From Bradyrhizobium ottawaense (GTDB taxonomy: Bacteria; Pseudomonadota; Alphaproteobacteria; Rhizobiales; Xanthobacteraceae), in the NCBI RefSeq assembly GCF_900099825.1, contig NZ_LT629693.1, positions 3,607,001-3,671,000 of the forward strand: a stretch of 64,000 nucleotides of DNA, given 5' to 3'. Shown here in pieces: positions 45,986 through 54,926 of this stretch. The notes under the pieces were generated by a model that did no database searches, was not told the DNA's origin, and worked only from the letters and a program-made list of their open reading frames with translations. The position numbers and the translations under genes are program-made. The stretch's first letter is position 1. Every line of letters starts with the position of its first letter.

Positions 45986-46080
45986 CGTAGGGTGGGCAAA
46001 GGCGCGTCTTCGCGCCGTGCCCACCATCCTCCTTTTCGTCGGTAGGACGGTGGGCACGCTTCGCTTTGCCCACCCTACGC
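45986..46080. repeat. dispersed palindromic repeat, family E
   Basis: CGTAGGGTGGGCAAAGGCGC at the left and GCTTTGCCCACCCTACG inverted at the right, between convergent genes. Confidence 0.8.
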
Positions 46081-46092
46081 TGTCCGACGTGC

Positions 46093-47205
46093 TTACGCGT
46101 GCAGCTTCTGCAATTCCTTCAAGATCGCATCGCCCATCTGCGTGGTGCTGGCCGCCGACGTGCCCTCGGACTTGATGTCGGCGGTGCGCAGCCCGCTCGC
46201 CAGCACGGCCGCGATCGCGGCTTCGATCTTGTCGGCCAGCGCGCCCATGTCGAACGAATAGCGCAGCGCCATCGCAAACGAGGAAATCATCGCGATCGGG
46301 TTGGCGAGGCCTTTACCGGCGATATCCGGCGCCGAGCCGTGCACCGGCTCGAACAGCGAGCGGCGCTTCTTGGTCTTGGCGTCGATCTCGCCGAGCGAGG
46401 CCGAAGGCAGCATGCCGAGCGATCCCGTCAGCATCGCCGCGATATCGCTGAGCATGTCGCCGAACAGGTTGTCGGTGACGATGACGTCAAACTGCTTCGG
46501 CGCCTTCACCAGATTCATGCCGCCGGAATCGGCGAGCTGATGCTCGAGCGTGACATCCTTGTATTCGCGCGCATGGACCTGCGTCACCACCTCGTTCCAG
46601 AGCACGCCTGACTTCATGACGTTGCGCTTTTCCATCGAGGTCAGCTTGTTGCGGCGCTTGCGCGCCAGGTCGAACGCGACGCGGGCGATGCGTTCGATCT
46701 CGTAGGTGTCGTAGACCTGGGTATCGATGGCGCGCTTCTGGCCGTTGCCGAGATCGGTGATGGTCTTCGGTTCGCCGAAATAGACGCCGCCGGTCAATTC
46801 GCGCACGATCATGATGTCGAGGCCTTCGACGATCTCGCGCTTCAGGCTGGAGGCCTCCGCCAGCGCCGGGTAGCACACCGCCGGTCGCAGGTTGGCGAAC
46901 AGGCCGAGATCCTTGCGCAGCCGCAGCAGGCCGGCTTCGGGTCGCACCTCGTAGGGCACGCTGTCCCACTTCGGACCGCCGACGGCGCCGAAGATCACGG
47001 CGTCGGCGGCAGTGGCCTTGGCCATGTCGCCTTCGCTGATGGAAACCTTGTGCGCGTCATAGGCCGAACCGCCGACCAGCCCCTGCTCGGTCTCGAAACG
47101 CGCGATGCCCGCCGCGTTGATCCAGTCGATCAGGCGTTTCACCTCGCCCATCACTTCTGGGCCGATGCCGTCGCCGGGGAGAAGCAGCAGTTTATGGGTC
47201 GCCAT
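46093..47205 (-). CDS. leuB: 3-isopropylmalate dehydrogenase
   Basis: It oxidises and decarboxylates 3-isopropylmalate to 2-oxoisocaproate with NAD+, the step after LeuCD. The 370-aa protein begins [35 protein letters not shown] is the substrate-contact region with the Tyr and Arg of the family; [20 protein letters not shown] has the metal-binding aspartates; and [14 protein letters not shown] is the NAD loop. It stands apart from leuC and leuD, as in related genomes. Confidence 0.97.
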   Translation of the reverse strand: MATHKLLLLPGDGIGPEVMGEVKRLIDWINAAGIARFETEQGLVGGSAYDAHKVSISEGDMAKATAADAVIFGAVGGPKWDSVPYEVRPEAGLLRLRKDLGLFANLRPAVCYPALAEASSLKREIVEGLDIMIVRELTGGVYFGEPKTITDLGNGQKRAIDTQVYDTYEIERIARVAFDLARKRRNKLTSMEKRNVMKSGVLWNEVVTQVHAREYKDVTLEHQLADSGGMNLVKAPKQFDVIVTDNLFGDMLSDIAAMLTGSLGMLPSASLGEIDAKTKKRRSLFEPVHGSAPDIAGKGLANPIAMISSFAMALRYSFDMGALADKIEAAIAAVLASGLRTADIKSEGTSAASTTQMGDAILKELQKLHA

Positions 47206-47235
47206 GGTTCGTTACCTCAAGACTGGTGGTTTGGT

Positions 47236-47340
47236 CGTCGTTGCCGGGCAAAAGTGCGAAGCACGTATTCGTACTGAATGACCCGGCAATCCAGCTTTCT
47301 CTGAGAGGATGGATGCCCGGGTCGAGCCCGGGCATGACGA
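47236..47340. repeat. dispersed repeat related to family B
   Basis: GTCGTTGCCGGGCAAAAGTG, then TGACCCGGCAATCCA, and GGATGCCCGGGTCGAGCCCG GGCATGACG. It resembles the element in the sdhA-sdhB gap. The rest of 47341-47465 shows the tandem AAGACGGACCTCAAGACGGACC just ahead of the next gene. Confidence 0.65.
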
Positions 47341-47465
47341 GACGAAGAAATTCGCGCCGGAGTGCTAAAACGCCCGAAGCGGCTTGGCAAGGCGCTCCGT
47401 CGAGGCGACAATCTCCGGCCAAGCCCGCCCCAAGACGGACCTCAAGACGGACCCCAAGAAATCTC

Positions 47466-48329
47466 ATGACCCCAGCGGTACTTTTCGCCTTTGCGTCCGC
47501 GATCTTTCTCGGCGCCGGGGTCGTCACGGCGCAACGGGGCCTGCGGACGGTCGAGCCGCTGTCGGGCGCCGCCATCAGCGTTCCCTGCTTTACGGTGCTG
47601 TTTCTGCTGCTGTCGCCGCTGATCCTTTGCAACGAGCCGGTGGTCTGGCGGGGATTGCCGATTTTTGCCGCCATCGGGCTGTTTTTCCCGGCGTCGCTGA
47701 CGCTGCTGACCTTTGCCTCCAACCGCGCGCTGGGGCCGGTCGTGACCTCGACGCTCGGCAACCTCGCGCCGCTGTTTGCGGTGACGCTGGCGGTGCTGCT
47801 GCTGCATGAGCCGTTGCACGCCCACCAACTGGTCGGCGCCGTGATCGCGGTATCAGGCGCCGTCATCATCACCGTGACACGGCCGCGCGATCTCGGCAGC
47901 TGGCGAAGCTGGGCGCTGCTGCTGCCGCTCACGAGCGCGCTGGTGCGCGGCGTGGTGCCGCCGATCGTCAAACTCGGACTCGAAGTCTGGCCCAGTCCGT
48001 TATGGGCCTGCCTGATCGGCTACATCATGTCGTCGCTGGTGGTGCTGACGGTGCAGCGCTTGCGCAAGGGAAGTTTTGCCGTCGAAGGAACCCGTTCGGG
48101 CCGGCTCTGGTTCGCGGTCACCGGCATCTCCAACGGGCTCAGCGCGTTGTCGCTGTTTGCCGCCGTCCGCAACGGGCCGATCACGCTGGTGGCGCCATTG
48201 GCGGCGATCTATCCGCTCGTCACCGTGGGCCTGAGCGCCATCATGCTCAAGCACATCGCGATCACGCCGCGGATTGTGGCGGGAACGCTGCTCACCGTCG
48301 CGGGCGTTGCCCTGGTGCTGATTGGCTAG
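47466..48329 (+). CDS. EamA/DMT-family transporter
   Basis: A 287-aa inner-membrane protein with about ten helices in two EamA repeats, of the drug/metabolite transporter superfamily. I chose the ATG at 47466 (MTPAVLFAFASAIFLGAGVV); the longer frame crosses a repeat. The second repeat begins near RSWALLLPLTSALVRGVVPP, and the end NGPITLVAPLAAIYPLVTVG matches EamA patterns. Export of an amino acid or metabolite is likely, substrate unknown. It is divergent from leuB; the VOC gene converges on it with a 2-base gap. Confidence 0.88.
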   Translation: MTPAVLFAFASAIFLGAGVVTAQRGLRTVEPLSGAAISVPCFTVLFLLLSPLILCNEPVVWRGLPIFAAIGLFFPASLTLLTFASNRALGPVVTSTLGNLAPLFAVTLAVLLLHEPLHAHQLVGAVIAVSGAVIITVTRPRDLGSWRSWALLLPLTSALVRGVVPPIVKLGLEVWPSPLWACLIGYIMSSLVVLTVQRLRKGSFAVEGTRSGRLWFAVTGISNGLSALSLFAAVRNGPITLVAPLAAIYPLVTVGLSAIMLKHIAITPRIVAGTLLTVAGVALVLIG

Positions 48330-48331
48330 CC

Positions 48332-48742
48332 TTATTCGCTAACCTTGGCCGCGCTGGAAACCGCCCATTGAACGCCGAATTTATCGGTGAAGTTGCCGTA
48401 GTGATCGCCCCAGAACTGCATCTTGAACGCAACGGTGATCCGCCCGCCCGCGGACAACGCGTCGAACAGCGCCTCGGCCGCGCCGGCGTCGTCGGCCTCG
48501 ATGAAGATGGCGCATCCCTTCATCGGCTCTGAATCGGCGCCGTCGGATGCGCAGAGGCTAAGCCAGGGGCCTTCGAAGCGGGAGAACAGGACTTTCTGAT
48601 TCCAAGATGGCCCGTCGCGTTCCGCCAGCGGCGTGCCTTCGATCCGCCGCAGCTCGACGATCCTGCCGAGGCCGCAGCCCTGGTAGAACTGCAGCGCGCT
48701 TTCGCAATCGCCCTTGAAATAAAGAAAAGCGGTGGCGCGCAT
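48332..48742 (-). CDS. VOC-family (PhnB/3-demethylubiquinone-like) protein
   Basis: A 136-aa glyoxalase-fold protein. The ATG at 48742 gives MRATAFLYFKGDCESALQFY, the typical PhnB-like start; the open frame extends 20 codons upstream. GPWLSLCASDGADSEPMKGC holds the middle of the fold, and VAFKMQFWGDHYGNFTDKFG is the C-terminal signature WGxxYGxxxDxFG of this subfamily. Function is unknown; metal ligands of true glyoxalases are only partly present. It is cytosolic. Confidence 0.87.
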   Translation of the reverse strand: MRATAFLYFKGDCESALQFYQGCGLGRIVELRRIEGTPLAERDGPSWNQKVLFSRFEGPWLSLCASDGADSEPMKGCAIFIEADDAGAAEALFDALSAGGRITVAFKMQFWGDHYGNFTDKFGVQWAVSSAAKVSE

Positions 48743-48902
48743 GCGGGGCTCCAAAGGTTGAAAAGGGGTTTGAAACGGATTTGGGGACGGTGCGGGTGGC
48801 AAGCAAACCTATCGTTGCTGGAATGACAAGACACCATTGCAGACCGCCGGCTGTGCAAGTCAGGCTTTGCCTGTCACAATACGGCCCTTGCCGGAGTTTT
48901 CA

Positions 48903-50105
48903 GTGAAATCCCCTGACGGTCGACAAAACTACCCGCATCCCGCGTGGCTGATCCTCGTGCTGTCGCTCGCGCCGACGATCGGTCTCGGTATCGGCCGTTT
49001 CGCCTATTCGCTGGTGCTGCCGGATATGCGCGATTCGCTGCAGTGGTCGTATTCGGCTGCCGGCTTCATGAACACGATCAACGCCGTCGGATATCTGGCC
49101 GGCGCCTTGCTGGCGTCGCGGGTGATCCGGCGCTTCGGACTGCCGCGCACGGTGCGCTGGGGAACGCTGGCCGCGGTGGCGTCGCTGGCGCTGTGCGCCA
49201 TGTCGGGCAATTTCATTGTGCTGAGTTTTGCGCGGTTGCTGGCAGGCATCGGTGCCGCCGGCGGCTTTGTCGGCGGCGCGGCGCTGGCCGCCACGATTGC
49301 GCAGTCCCGTCCGGAACGATCGAATTTTCTGCTGAGCCTGTTTTACGCCGGGCCCGGGCTCGGGATTCTGTCGTCGGGACTGATAGCCCCGTTCGTGCTG
49401 CAGGCGTTCGGACCGGGTTCGTGGTGGATCATGTGGTGGGCGATGACGCTGCTATCGCTGGTCCTGATCCTGCCGCTGCTGCTGGCGCCGCTGGGCGCGG
49501 CGACGACGATCAATCAAGCGACGACGATCGACTTCGCCGCCCGGCCGGTGCTGATCTATCTCATCGCCTATTTCCTGTTTGGCGCCGGCTATATCGCCTA
49601 CATGACCTTCATGATCGCCTATGTCCGTGACGGCGGCGGCGGCGCCCCGGCGCAGAGCCTGTTCTGGAGCCTGATCGGCATCAGCGCGTTCGCGACGCCA
49701 TGGGTATGGCGACGGGTACTGGCGCTCGACCGCGGTGGTCTCGCCACCGCGATCATTCTCGGCGCCAACGCCATCGGCGCAGCGCTCCCGATCTTCGGCC
49801 ACTCACCTGTGCTGCTGGCGATCTCGGCGCTGGTCTTCGGGGTTGCGTTCTTCGCGGTGGTCGGATCGACCACCGCCTTCGTCCGATTCAACTACCCGCC
49901 GGCCGGCTGGCCGATCGGGATCGCGGCGATGACAATCTCCTTCGGCATCGGCCAGACGCTGGGCCCGATCGTGGTCGGCGCGATCACCGACGCAATGGGC
50001 AGCCTGTCGTTCGCGCTGAACGTCTCGGCCGCGATGCTGGCGCTCGGCGCGGTATTGGCGGCGTTTCAGAAGAAGCTGGTGCAGGAAGCGGCGACTAGCG
50101 AGTAG
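48903..50105 (+). CDS. MFS transporter, YbfB/YjiJ family
   Basis: A 12-helix major-facilitator-superfamily carrier. I prefer the GTG at 48903 (then KSPDGRQNYPHP), which follows GGAG by six bases; an ATG at 48837 would add 22 residues. That gives 400 aa, normal for the family. TIGLGIGRFAYSLVLPDMRD is the YbfB/YjiJ opening and GRFAYxxxLPxMR its motif. Substrate is unknown; such carriers often export amino acids or small organics. A palindromic repeat follows the stop. Confidence 0.88.
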   Translation: MKSPDGRQNYPHPAWLILVLSLAPTIGLGIGRFAYSLVLPDMRDSLQWSYSAAGFMNTINAVGYLAGALLASRVIRRFGLPRTVRWGTLAAVASLALCAMSGNFIVLSFARLLAGIGAAGGFVGGAALAATIAQSRPERSNFLLSLFYAGPGLGILSSGLIAPFVLQAFGPGSWWIMWWAMTLLSLVLILPLLLAPLGAATTINQATTIDFAARPVLIYLIAYFLFGAGYIAYMTFMIAYVRDGGGGAPAQSLFWSLIGISAFATPWVWRRVLALDRGGLATAIILGANAIGAALPIFGHSPVLLAISALVFGVAFFAVVGSTTAFVRFNYPPAGWPIGIAAMTISFGIGQTLGPIVVGAITDAMGSLSFALNVSAAMLALGAVLAAFQKKLVQEAATSE

Positions 50106-50133
50106 CGAATGGCGAAGGCGAATTGTAGGCTCC

Positions 50134-50175
50134 CGTCATTCCGGGATGGTCCGAAGGACCAGACCCGGAATGACG
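50134..50175. repeat. short palindromic repeat
   Basis: CGTCATTCCGGG and CCCGGAATGACG enclose GGTCC-GAA-GGACC; a compact repeat between convergent genes. Confidence 0.75.
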
Positions 50176-50194
50176 GCTGAGAAGCTGGCGCCCT

Positions 50195-50980
50195 CTAACT
50201 CCCGCTGAACGAATTGTAGCCCTGGTCTTCCCAGTAGCCCCCCTTGTAGTCGTTGGTGACTTCCATCGACATCACGTATTTCGGGTTCTTGAAGCCGAGC
50301 TTGGTCGGCACGCGGATTTTCATCGGGAAGCCGTAGGCGCGGGGCAAGATCTCGTCGCCGAATTTGAACGTCATCTGGGTTTGCGGATGCAGCGCGCTCG
50401 CCATGTCAAGCGGCGAGTTGTAGCCGTCCTTGTCGGCGCACTGGAACCAGACATATTTGGCGCGGGTATCGGCGCCGATGATCTTCAGGAAATCGCGCAG
50501 CGGCGTGCCGGTCCAGCTTCCGATCGCGCTCCAGCCCTCGACGCAGATATGGCAGGTGATCTGCTTGACCTGCGGCAGCTTATAGAGCTCCTCCAGCGTC
50601 CACGGCTTGTTGTTGTCGACCAGGCCGCGCACTTCGAGCTTCCAGGTCTTGCCGTCGACTTCGGGCGCGTCGTCGACGTCGTAATAGGCGTTGAACGGGA
50701 ACGGTTTTGTAATGTCGCTTTCCGAAAACGTCGGCGCCATCGCGTTGGGATTGAACATCCACGCCTGCACGCCGTCATTGAACTTCGAAACCTGCTTCAG
50801 CATCTGTTCGGCCGAAAAACTGTCCGACACGTCGCAGCCGGTCAGCAGCGTCAGCGCGCCGAGGCTGGCGCCCGAGGTGATGAAACGCCGGCGCGTCAGG
50901 TCCGGCATCGACTTCACGGCGTCGCCGAGCAGCAGCTTCTTGTCGACGCCCGGGATCAGGAGGTTGCGCATGCGGCCCAT
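50195..50980 (-). CDS. molybdopterin-dependent oxidoreductase, YedY/MsrP-like (SUOX fold)
   Basis: A 261-aa periplasmic Mo-cofactor enzyme. The ATG at 50980 follows GGGAG. Residues 29-49 (TRRRFITSGASLGALTLLTG C) combine a twin-arginine signal with a lipobox, so it may be exported folded and lipid-anchored. The Mo-coordinating cysteine is Cys146 in CHICVEGWSAIGSW, as in YedY. AYGFPMKIRVPTKLGFKNPK is the C-terminal substrate-domain segment. MsrP repairs oxidised methionine, but its usual partner MsrQ is not next door; a cytochrome b is. So other electron chemistry is possible. Confidence 0.85.
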   Translation of the reverse strand: MGRMRNLLIPGVDKKLLLGDAVKSMPDLTRRRFITSGASLGALTLLTGCDVSDSFSAEQMLKQVSKFNDGVQAWMFNPNAMAPTFSESDITKPFPFNAYYDVDDAPEVDGKTWKLEVRGLVDNNKPWTLEELYKLPQVKQITCHICVEGWSAIGSWTGTPLRDFLKIIGADTRAKYVWFQCADKDGYNSPLDMASALHPQTQMTFKFGDEILPRAYGFPMKIRVPTKLGFKNPKYVMSMEVTNDYKGGYWEDQGYNSFSGS

Positions 50981-50994
50981 GATATTACTCCCTA

Positions 50995-51624
50995 TCAACG
51001 GCCGATGATCATGGCGCGCAGGCTCTTGGGCACCAACACCGCGAGCGCGACATGAACCACCAGGAAGGCGACGATAACTGCCATGCAGATGAAGTGAACG
51101 TAACGGGCCACGTCATAGCCGCCGAACAGCGCCGTCAGCCATTGCAACTGGACCGGCTTCCAGATCGACAGGCCGGACAGCACGATGACGATGCCGACGA
51201 CGATGATGCCGGCATACAGCAGCTTCTGCACGTAATTGTATTTGGAGAGATCGTCGTGCGACAGCTTGCCGGTCAGCGCGGCCTTGGTATCGGAGATCAC
51301 GCCCGCCGGCGTGATCGGCAGCAGCTTCTTGCGGAAGCGGCCGGTGGCAAGACCGAGCGCCAGATAGATCAGGCCGTTGACCATCAGCAGCCACATCGCG
51401 GCGAAGTGCCACAGCAGCGCGCCCCCGAGCCAGCCGCCCAGCGTGATCGACGGCGGAAACGTAAAGCCGAACAGGGGCGAAGCGTTGTAGATCTGCCAGC
51501 CCGACATGATCATCAGCACCATCGCGACGGCGTTGGTCCAGTGCAGGGCCCGCACCCAGGCCGGCTGGATCACCTTCGTCGGGGTCGCTGTGGCGTGTTC
51601 GTCGCTGACTGCAAGGGTCGACAT
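50995..51624 (-). CDS. cytochrome b561-like membrane subunit (di-heme, four helices)
   Basis: A 209-aa integral membrane protein of the cytochrome b/b6-like group. The ATG at 51624 gives MSTLAVSDEHATATPTKVIQ. Helices lie near residues 25-46, 66-92, 140-162 and 176-203. Histidines that fit heme ligation are His28 (RALHWTN), His73 (LLWHFAA), and those in YVHFICM and VVHVALAV. It ends 14 bases before the Mo-oxidoreductase gene and should pass electrons between quinol and that protein. This pairing is inference from position and composition. Confidence 0.86.
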   Translation of the reverse strand: MSTLAVSDEHATATPTKVIQPAWVRALHWTNAVAMVLMIMSGWQIYNASPLFGFTFPPSITLGGWLGGALLWHFAAMWLLMVNGLIYLALGLATGRFRKKLLPITPAGVISDTKAALTGKLSHDDLSKYNYVQKLLYAGIIVVGIVIVLSGLSIWKPVQLQWLTALFGGYDVARYVHFICMAVIVAFLVVHVALAVLVPKSLRAMIIGR

Positions 51625-51726
51625 GGCTATTCCCGTTACCAACTCGTACCGGCTTATACGCCGGGAACCGGGTTCCTGTTACTGCCATGACGCGATCGGA
51701 TCGATCCATGGCGCCAATCGAGTTCA

Positions 51727-51757
51727 CAAAAAAGCGAGCCGGATTGCCCCGGCTCGC
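51727..51757 (-). terminator. intrinsic terminator of the fasciclin gene
   Basis: On the minus strand GCGAGCCGG, loop GGCAAT, CCGGCTCGC, then TTTTTTG. Confidence 0.9.
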
Positions 51758-51801
51758 CGTCTTACGCGCCCCTGTCGGGACAACGCCGGGACGCGCGGGA
51801 G

Positions 51802-52356
51802 TTACGACGCCGGCATCAGCACGGTATCGACCACATGGATCACGCCGTTCGACTGGTTGACGTTCGAGATCGTGACCATCGAGGAACCGCCCTTGGCGTC
51901 GATGATCCAGACCTTGCCGTCGGCCTTCTTGACGGTCAGTTCTTCGCCCTCAACGGTCTTGAGCTTCTTGCCATCGGTCAAGTCGGACGCCTCGAGCTTG
52001 CCCGCGACCACATGGTAGGTGAGGATCTTGGTCAGGGTCGCCTTGTTCTCGGGCTTCACCAGCGAGTCGACGGTACCGGCCGGCAGCTTGCCGAAGGCGG
52101 CGTTGGTCGGCGCGAACACCGTGAACGGGCCCTTGCTTTCCAGCGTATCGACCAGGCCGGCGGCCTTCACCGCGGCGACCAGCGTGGTGTGGTCTTTCGA
52201 GTTGACGGCATTCTGGACGATGTTCTTGGAGGGGAACATCGCAGCGCCGCCGACCATCACGGTCTTTTCCTGCGCGCTGACCGGCGCGGTGATGGTGGCC
52301 GAGAAGGCAAGCGCGCTGAAGGCTACGGCGGACAAAAGTGCAATACGCTTCGACAT
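51802..52356 (-). CDS. exported fasciclin (FAS1) domain protein
   Basis: A 184-aa protein from the ATG at 52356, preceded by GGGAG, with a signal peptide (MSKRIALLSAVAFSALAFSA, cleavage near VSAQ, residue 29). One FAS1 domain follows: FTVFAPTNAAFGKLPAGTVD is the H1-type motif and YHVVAGKLEASDL and VIHVVDTVLMP the H2 region. FAS1 proteins mediate adhesion in many organisms; rhizobial Nex18/fasciclin homologues have been linked to symbiosis and surface contact. It has its own terminator. A 7-bp stem-loop stands in its leader. Confidence 0.92.
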   Translation of the reverse strand: MSKRIALLSAVAFSALAFSATITAPVSAQEKTVMVGGAAMFPSKNIVQNAVNSKDHTTLVAAVKAAGLVDTLESKGPFTVFAPTNAAFGKLPAGTVDSLVKPENKATLTKILTYHVVAGKLEASDLTDGKKLKTVEGEELTVKKADGKVWIIDAKGGSSMVTISNVNQSNGVIHVVDTVLMPAS

Positions 52357-52685
52357 GGACAATCTCCCGATTGATGAGGTGACCGACGGGTATCCGTCGG
52401 ATCGTGTGAACAACAGCGGCGGAGGCTTCGAAAAGTCCGGCAGCGCCGTCGTTGGCCGAGTTACGGGAGGTTTCAGGGGCGGTTTCGAACTATAAATTAT
52501 CGTGATGCGTGAAACTTTTGAGCAGGCGGGCCGTGAGGCTCCATGCACCACTGTTATGCCCGCGAACGCGGCATCCAGTACGCCGCGGCTTTTCGGTTCG
52601 ACCATCGGTGTGTCTGGAATACCGACTCGTATTCTGCCCATCAAAAAAGAGGGCACAAAGAATCCGGGTGCGCGCTGTACCGGCC
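52357..52685. other. gap upstream of the fasciclin gene
   Basis: Contains the leader hairpin CCGACGG-GTAT-CCGTCGG (52383-52400) and, at 52553-52640, a degenerate family A repeat. The M20 peptidase gene ends at its right edge. No further gene is supported. Confidence 0.5.
52553..52640. repeat. degenerate family A repeat
   Basis: GTTATGCCCGCGAACGCGGC ATCCAGTACGCCGCGGCTTT and the partial inverted arm GTCTGGAATACCGACTCG. Decayed compared with 30890. Confidence 0.5.
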
Positions 52686-53978
52686 TTATTTCACCTTGTC
52701 CTGCGCCACATCCATAATCATGCGCACCGACAAATAAAGGCGCGGCACGATGGTCTCGAGCTTCACATACTCGGCGTCGTTGGAGTGGGCGCCGTAGCCG
52801 CTCAGGCCGAAACCCTCGATGACGGGGGCCGTGGTCTTGAGCGCGGCGAACGCGGCGTCGGTGCCGCCGCCGCTGGCAACGTCGAACACCTTCAACGGCA
52901 GCCCGAGTTCCTCGTAGATCGCGCTGCCGTGGGCGGCCAGGCGCCGCGAGGCGGGCGTGGCTTCCAGCGGCGGCCGGCGCATCTCGAACCGGAGCTGCAC
53001 CTTGGCGTCGGGAATCCGCCGAGTCTGCACGCGCTGCCGCAGCGTGGCCTCCAACTGGGTGAAATCGGACACCCTCAACGCCCTTGCGTCCGCCTGGGCA
53101 CTGGCCTGTGCCGGGATGACGTTGCGGTTGGTACCGGCCTGCGCGACCGTCCAGTTGAGAGTCAGGCCTTGGTCGCGCTGCGACAGGTCGCTCAATTGCA
53201 GCACCTGGTGCGACAGCTCGACCAGTGCGTTCACGCCCTTGTCCGGCGCCGAGCCGGCGTGCGAGGCCTTGCCGTCCACCGTCAGGTACGCCGCGCCGAT
53301 ACCGCTGGTGGCCAAGCGCAGGCGACCGTCCTCCCCGCCGCTTTCGTAGGAGAACACGGCGTCCTGTTCGCCCGCCATGCGGGTGATGGTGCTGCGCGAG
53401 CCCGGCGAGCTGATCTCCTCGTCGCCGTTGATCAGCACGGTCAGCGTGCCGTAGTCCGCGAACTTCAGTGTCTGCAGCATCGCCACGGCGTGCAGGATGA
53501 GGGCAACTCCCTGCTTGTCGTCGGCGATGGCCAGTCCGTAGGCGCGCTCGCCGTCGATGCGAAAGGGTTGGTCTTTCAGCATGCCGCGCAGATAGACGGT
53601 GTCCATGTGGGCGATCAGCATGATTTTCTTGCTGCCGGTCCCCTTGAATTCGGCGTTTACCATGGCGCCCGGCTTGGGCGGCGTGTCGCCCATCCGGTAG
53701 ATGTCGGCCGGTTCGATGATCTCGACCTTGCCGCCCAGCCGGGTCAGGCGTTCGCCGATCAACGCCGCCAGCCCGGCCAGACCCTCGGCGTCCTTGCTGC
53801 CGGATTCGATGTTCACCAGGTCGCGCAGCGTGTCGAGCAGCGGGGCTTTTTCCTGCTGCGCCAGGTCGTGGATGCGATCCACCGGCGCAGCCGGCGCGGT
53901 CACGGCCGACAAGGCCAGGGTGCAGGCGGCGATACAGGCCAGGGAGAAATGCAGAGGGAACCGGACGGGACGCAACAT
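52686..53978 (-). CDS. exported M20-family carboxypeptidase (glutamate carboxypeptidase type)
   Basis: A 430-aa zinc exopeptidase with a signal peptide (residues 1-31, CIAACTLALSAVTAPAAP). Metal and catalytic motifs of the M20/CPG2 family are visible: IAHMDTVY with zinc-His and catalytic Asp, GLAIADDKQG with the bridging Asp, and NGDEEISSPGSR with the general-base Glu. GGTDAAF and GYGAHSNDAEYV follow. CPG2-like enzymes release C-terminal glutamate from folates and peptides. Codon and sequence style recall beta-proteobacterial homologues, so transfer is possible. Confidence 0.9.
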   Translation of the reverse strand: MLRPVRFPLHFSLACIAACTLALSAVTAPAAPVDRIHDLAQQEKAPLLDTLRDLVNIESGSKDAEGLAGLAALIGERLTRLGGKVEIIEPADIYRMGDTPPKPGAMVNAEFKGTGSKKIMLIAHMDTVYLRGMLKDQPFRIDGERAYGLAIADDKQGVALILHAVAMLQTLKFADYGTLTVLINGDEEISSPGSRSTITRMAGEQDAVFSYESGGEDGRLRLATSGIGAAYLTVDGKASHAGSAPDKGVNALVELSHQVLQLSDLSQRDQGLTLNWTVAQAGTNRNVIPAQASAQADARALRVSDFTQLEATLRQRVQTRRIPDAKVQLRFEMRRPPLEATPASRRLAAHGSAIYEELGLPLKVFDVASGGGTDAAFAALKTTAPVIEGFGLSGYGAHSNDAEYVKLETIVPRLYLSVRMIMDVAQDKVK

Positions 53979-54044
53979 CGTGAGCCTTTCAAAGAACGAT
54001 CTGATGATTGAGGCTCGATCGAGCCTTCTGCCTTCGCAAAGAAA

Positions 54045-54806
54045 CTAATCCCGATTCCCCGGCGTCTGGATGAAGCCGCGATTATGCGTCGGGCTGATCA
54101 GGATCTCATTCATGCACACCCGCGGCGGCATGCTGGCGACGAAGGCGATGGTGCGGCCGCAATCCTCCGGCTGCAGCATCTTGGCCTGCTCGGCTTCCGA
54201 CGGCACCACCGGCCGCAGTTTCAGGATCGGGGTCGCGACCTCGCCGGGCGAGAAGCAGCAGGCGCGCAGGCCGTTGACGCATTCGTCCATGTTGAAGGAG
54301 TGGGTCAGCGCCTGCACCGCATGCTTGGTCGTGGTGTAGGCCGGGCCCGGCATTTTCGAGACGTGGCGGCCGGCCCAAGACGCAACGTTGATGATGCAGC
54401 CGTCCTTCTGCTTGCGCATCGTCGGCAGCACCGCGTGCATGCAATACAGCACGCCGTTGAGGTTGATCTCGACCAGTTTGTCCCAGCCTGACAGTTCCAT
54501 GTCGGCCCAGCTTCGCTTCGGCACATTGATGCCGGCGCTGTTGACCAACAGATCGATCCGGGCATGTTTGCCGACGATCTGATCGGCGGCTTTGTTGACA
54601 TCGGCCTTGTTGCTGACGTCGAGCGCGATGGCCTCGGCCTTGCCGCCGTTTTTGGTGATGTTCGCCACCACCTGGTCCAGCGCGTCCTTGCGGCGCCCCG
54701 AAACCACCACGATCCAGCCATCCGCCGCCAGTGCCTCCGCCGCGGCCTCGCCGATCCCGCTGCCGCCGCCCGTCACCCAGGCCACGCGTTTCCCGCTATT
54801 TGACAT
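54045..54806 (-). CDS. short-chain dehydrogenase/reductase
   Basis: A 253-aa SDR. TGGGSGIG (residues 12-19) is the cofactor loop and GRR (37-39) with basic residues after the second strand suggests NADP(H). NSAGIN (89-94) and the catalytic Ser143, Tyr157 and Lys161 in YTTTK are present. The C-terminal part (GEVATPILKLRPVVPSEAEQ) is of the classical type. The substrate cannot be read from the sequence. It diverges from matB with a gap of 120 bases, so both may share a regulated region. Confidence 0.92.
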   Translation of the reverse strand: MSNSGKRVAWVTGGGSGIGEAAAEALAADGWIVVVSGRRKDALDQVVANITKNGGKAEAIALDVSNKADVNKAADQIVGKHARIDLLVNSAGINVPKRSWADMELSGWDKLVEINLNGVLYCMHAVLPTMRKQKDGCIINVASWAGRHVSKMPGPAYTTTKHAVQALTHSFNMDECVNGLRACCFSPGEVATPILKLRPVVPSEAEQAKMLQPEDCGRTIAFVASMPPRVCMNEILISPTHNRGFIQTPGNRD

Positions 54807-54926
54807 GCAAACTGTCTCCGTTGCTTTGTGAAGGGCGTTTTTGCTATTGAATTATGTGGTTGCCGCGTCCAACTGGACCGCACCCGCCCCCCGCAATGAT
54901 GCATGAACGCGACCCGGAAAACCATC

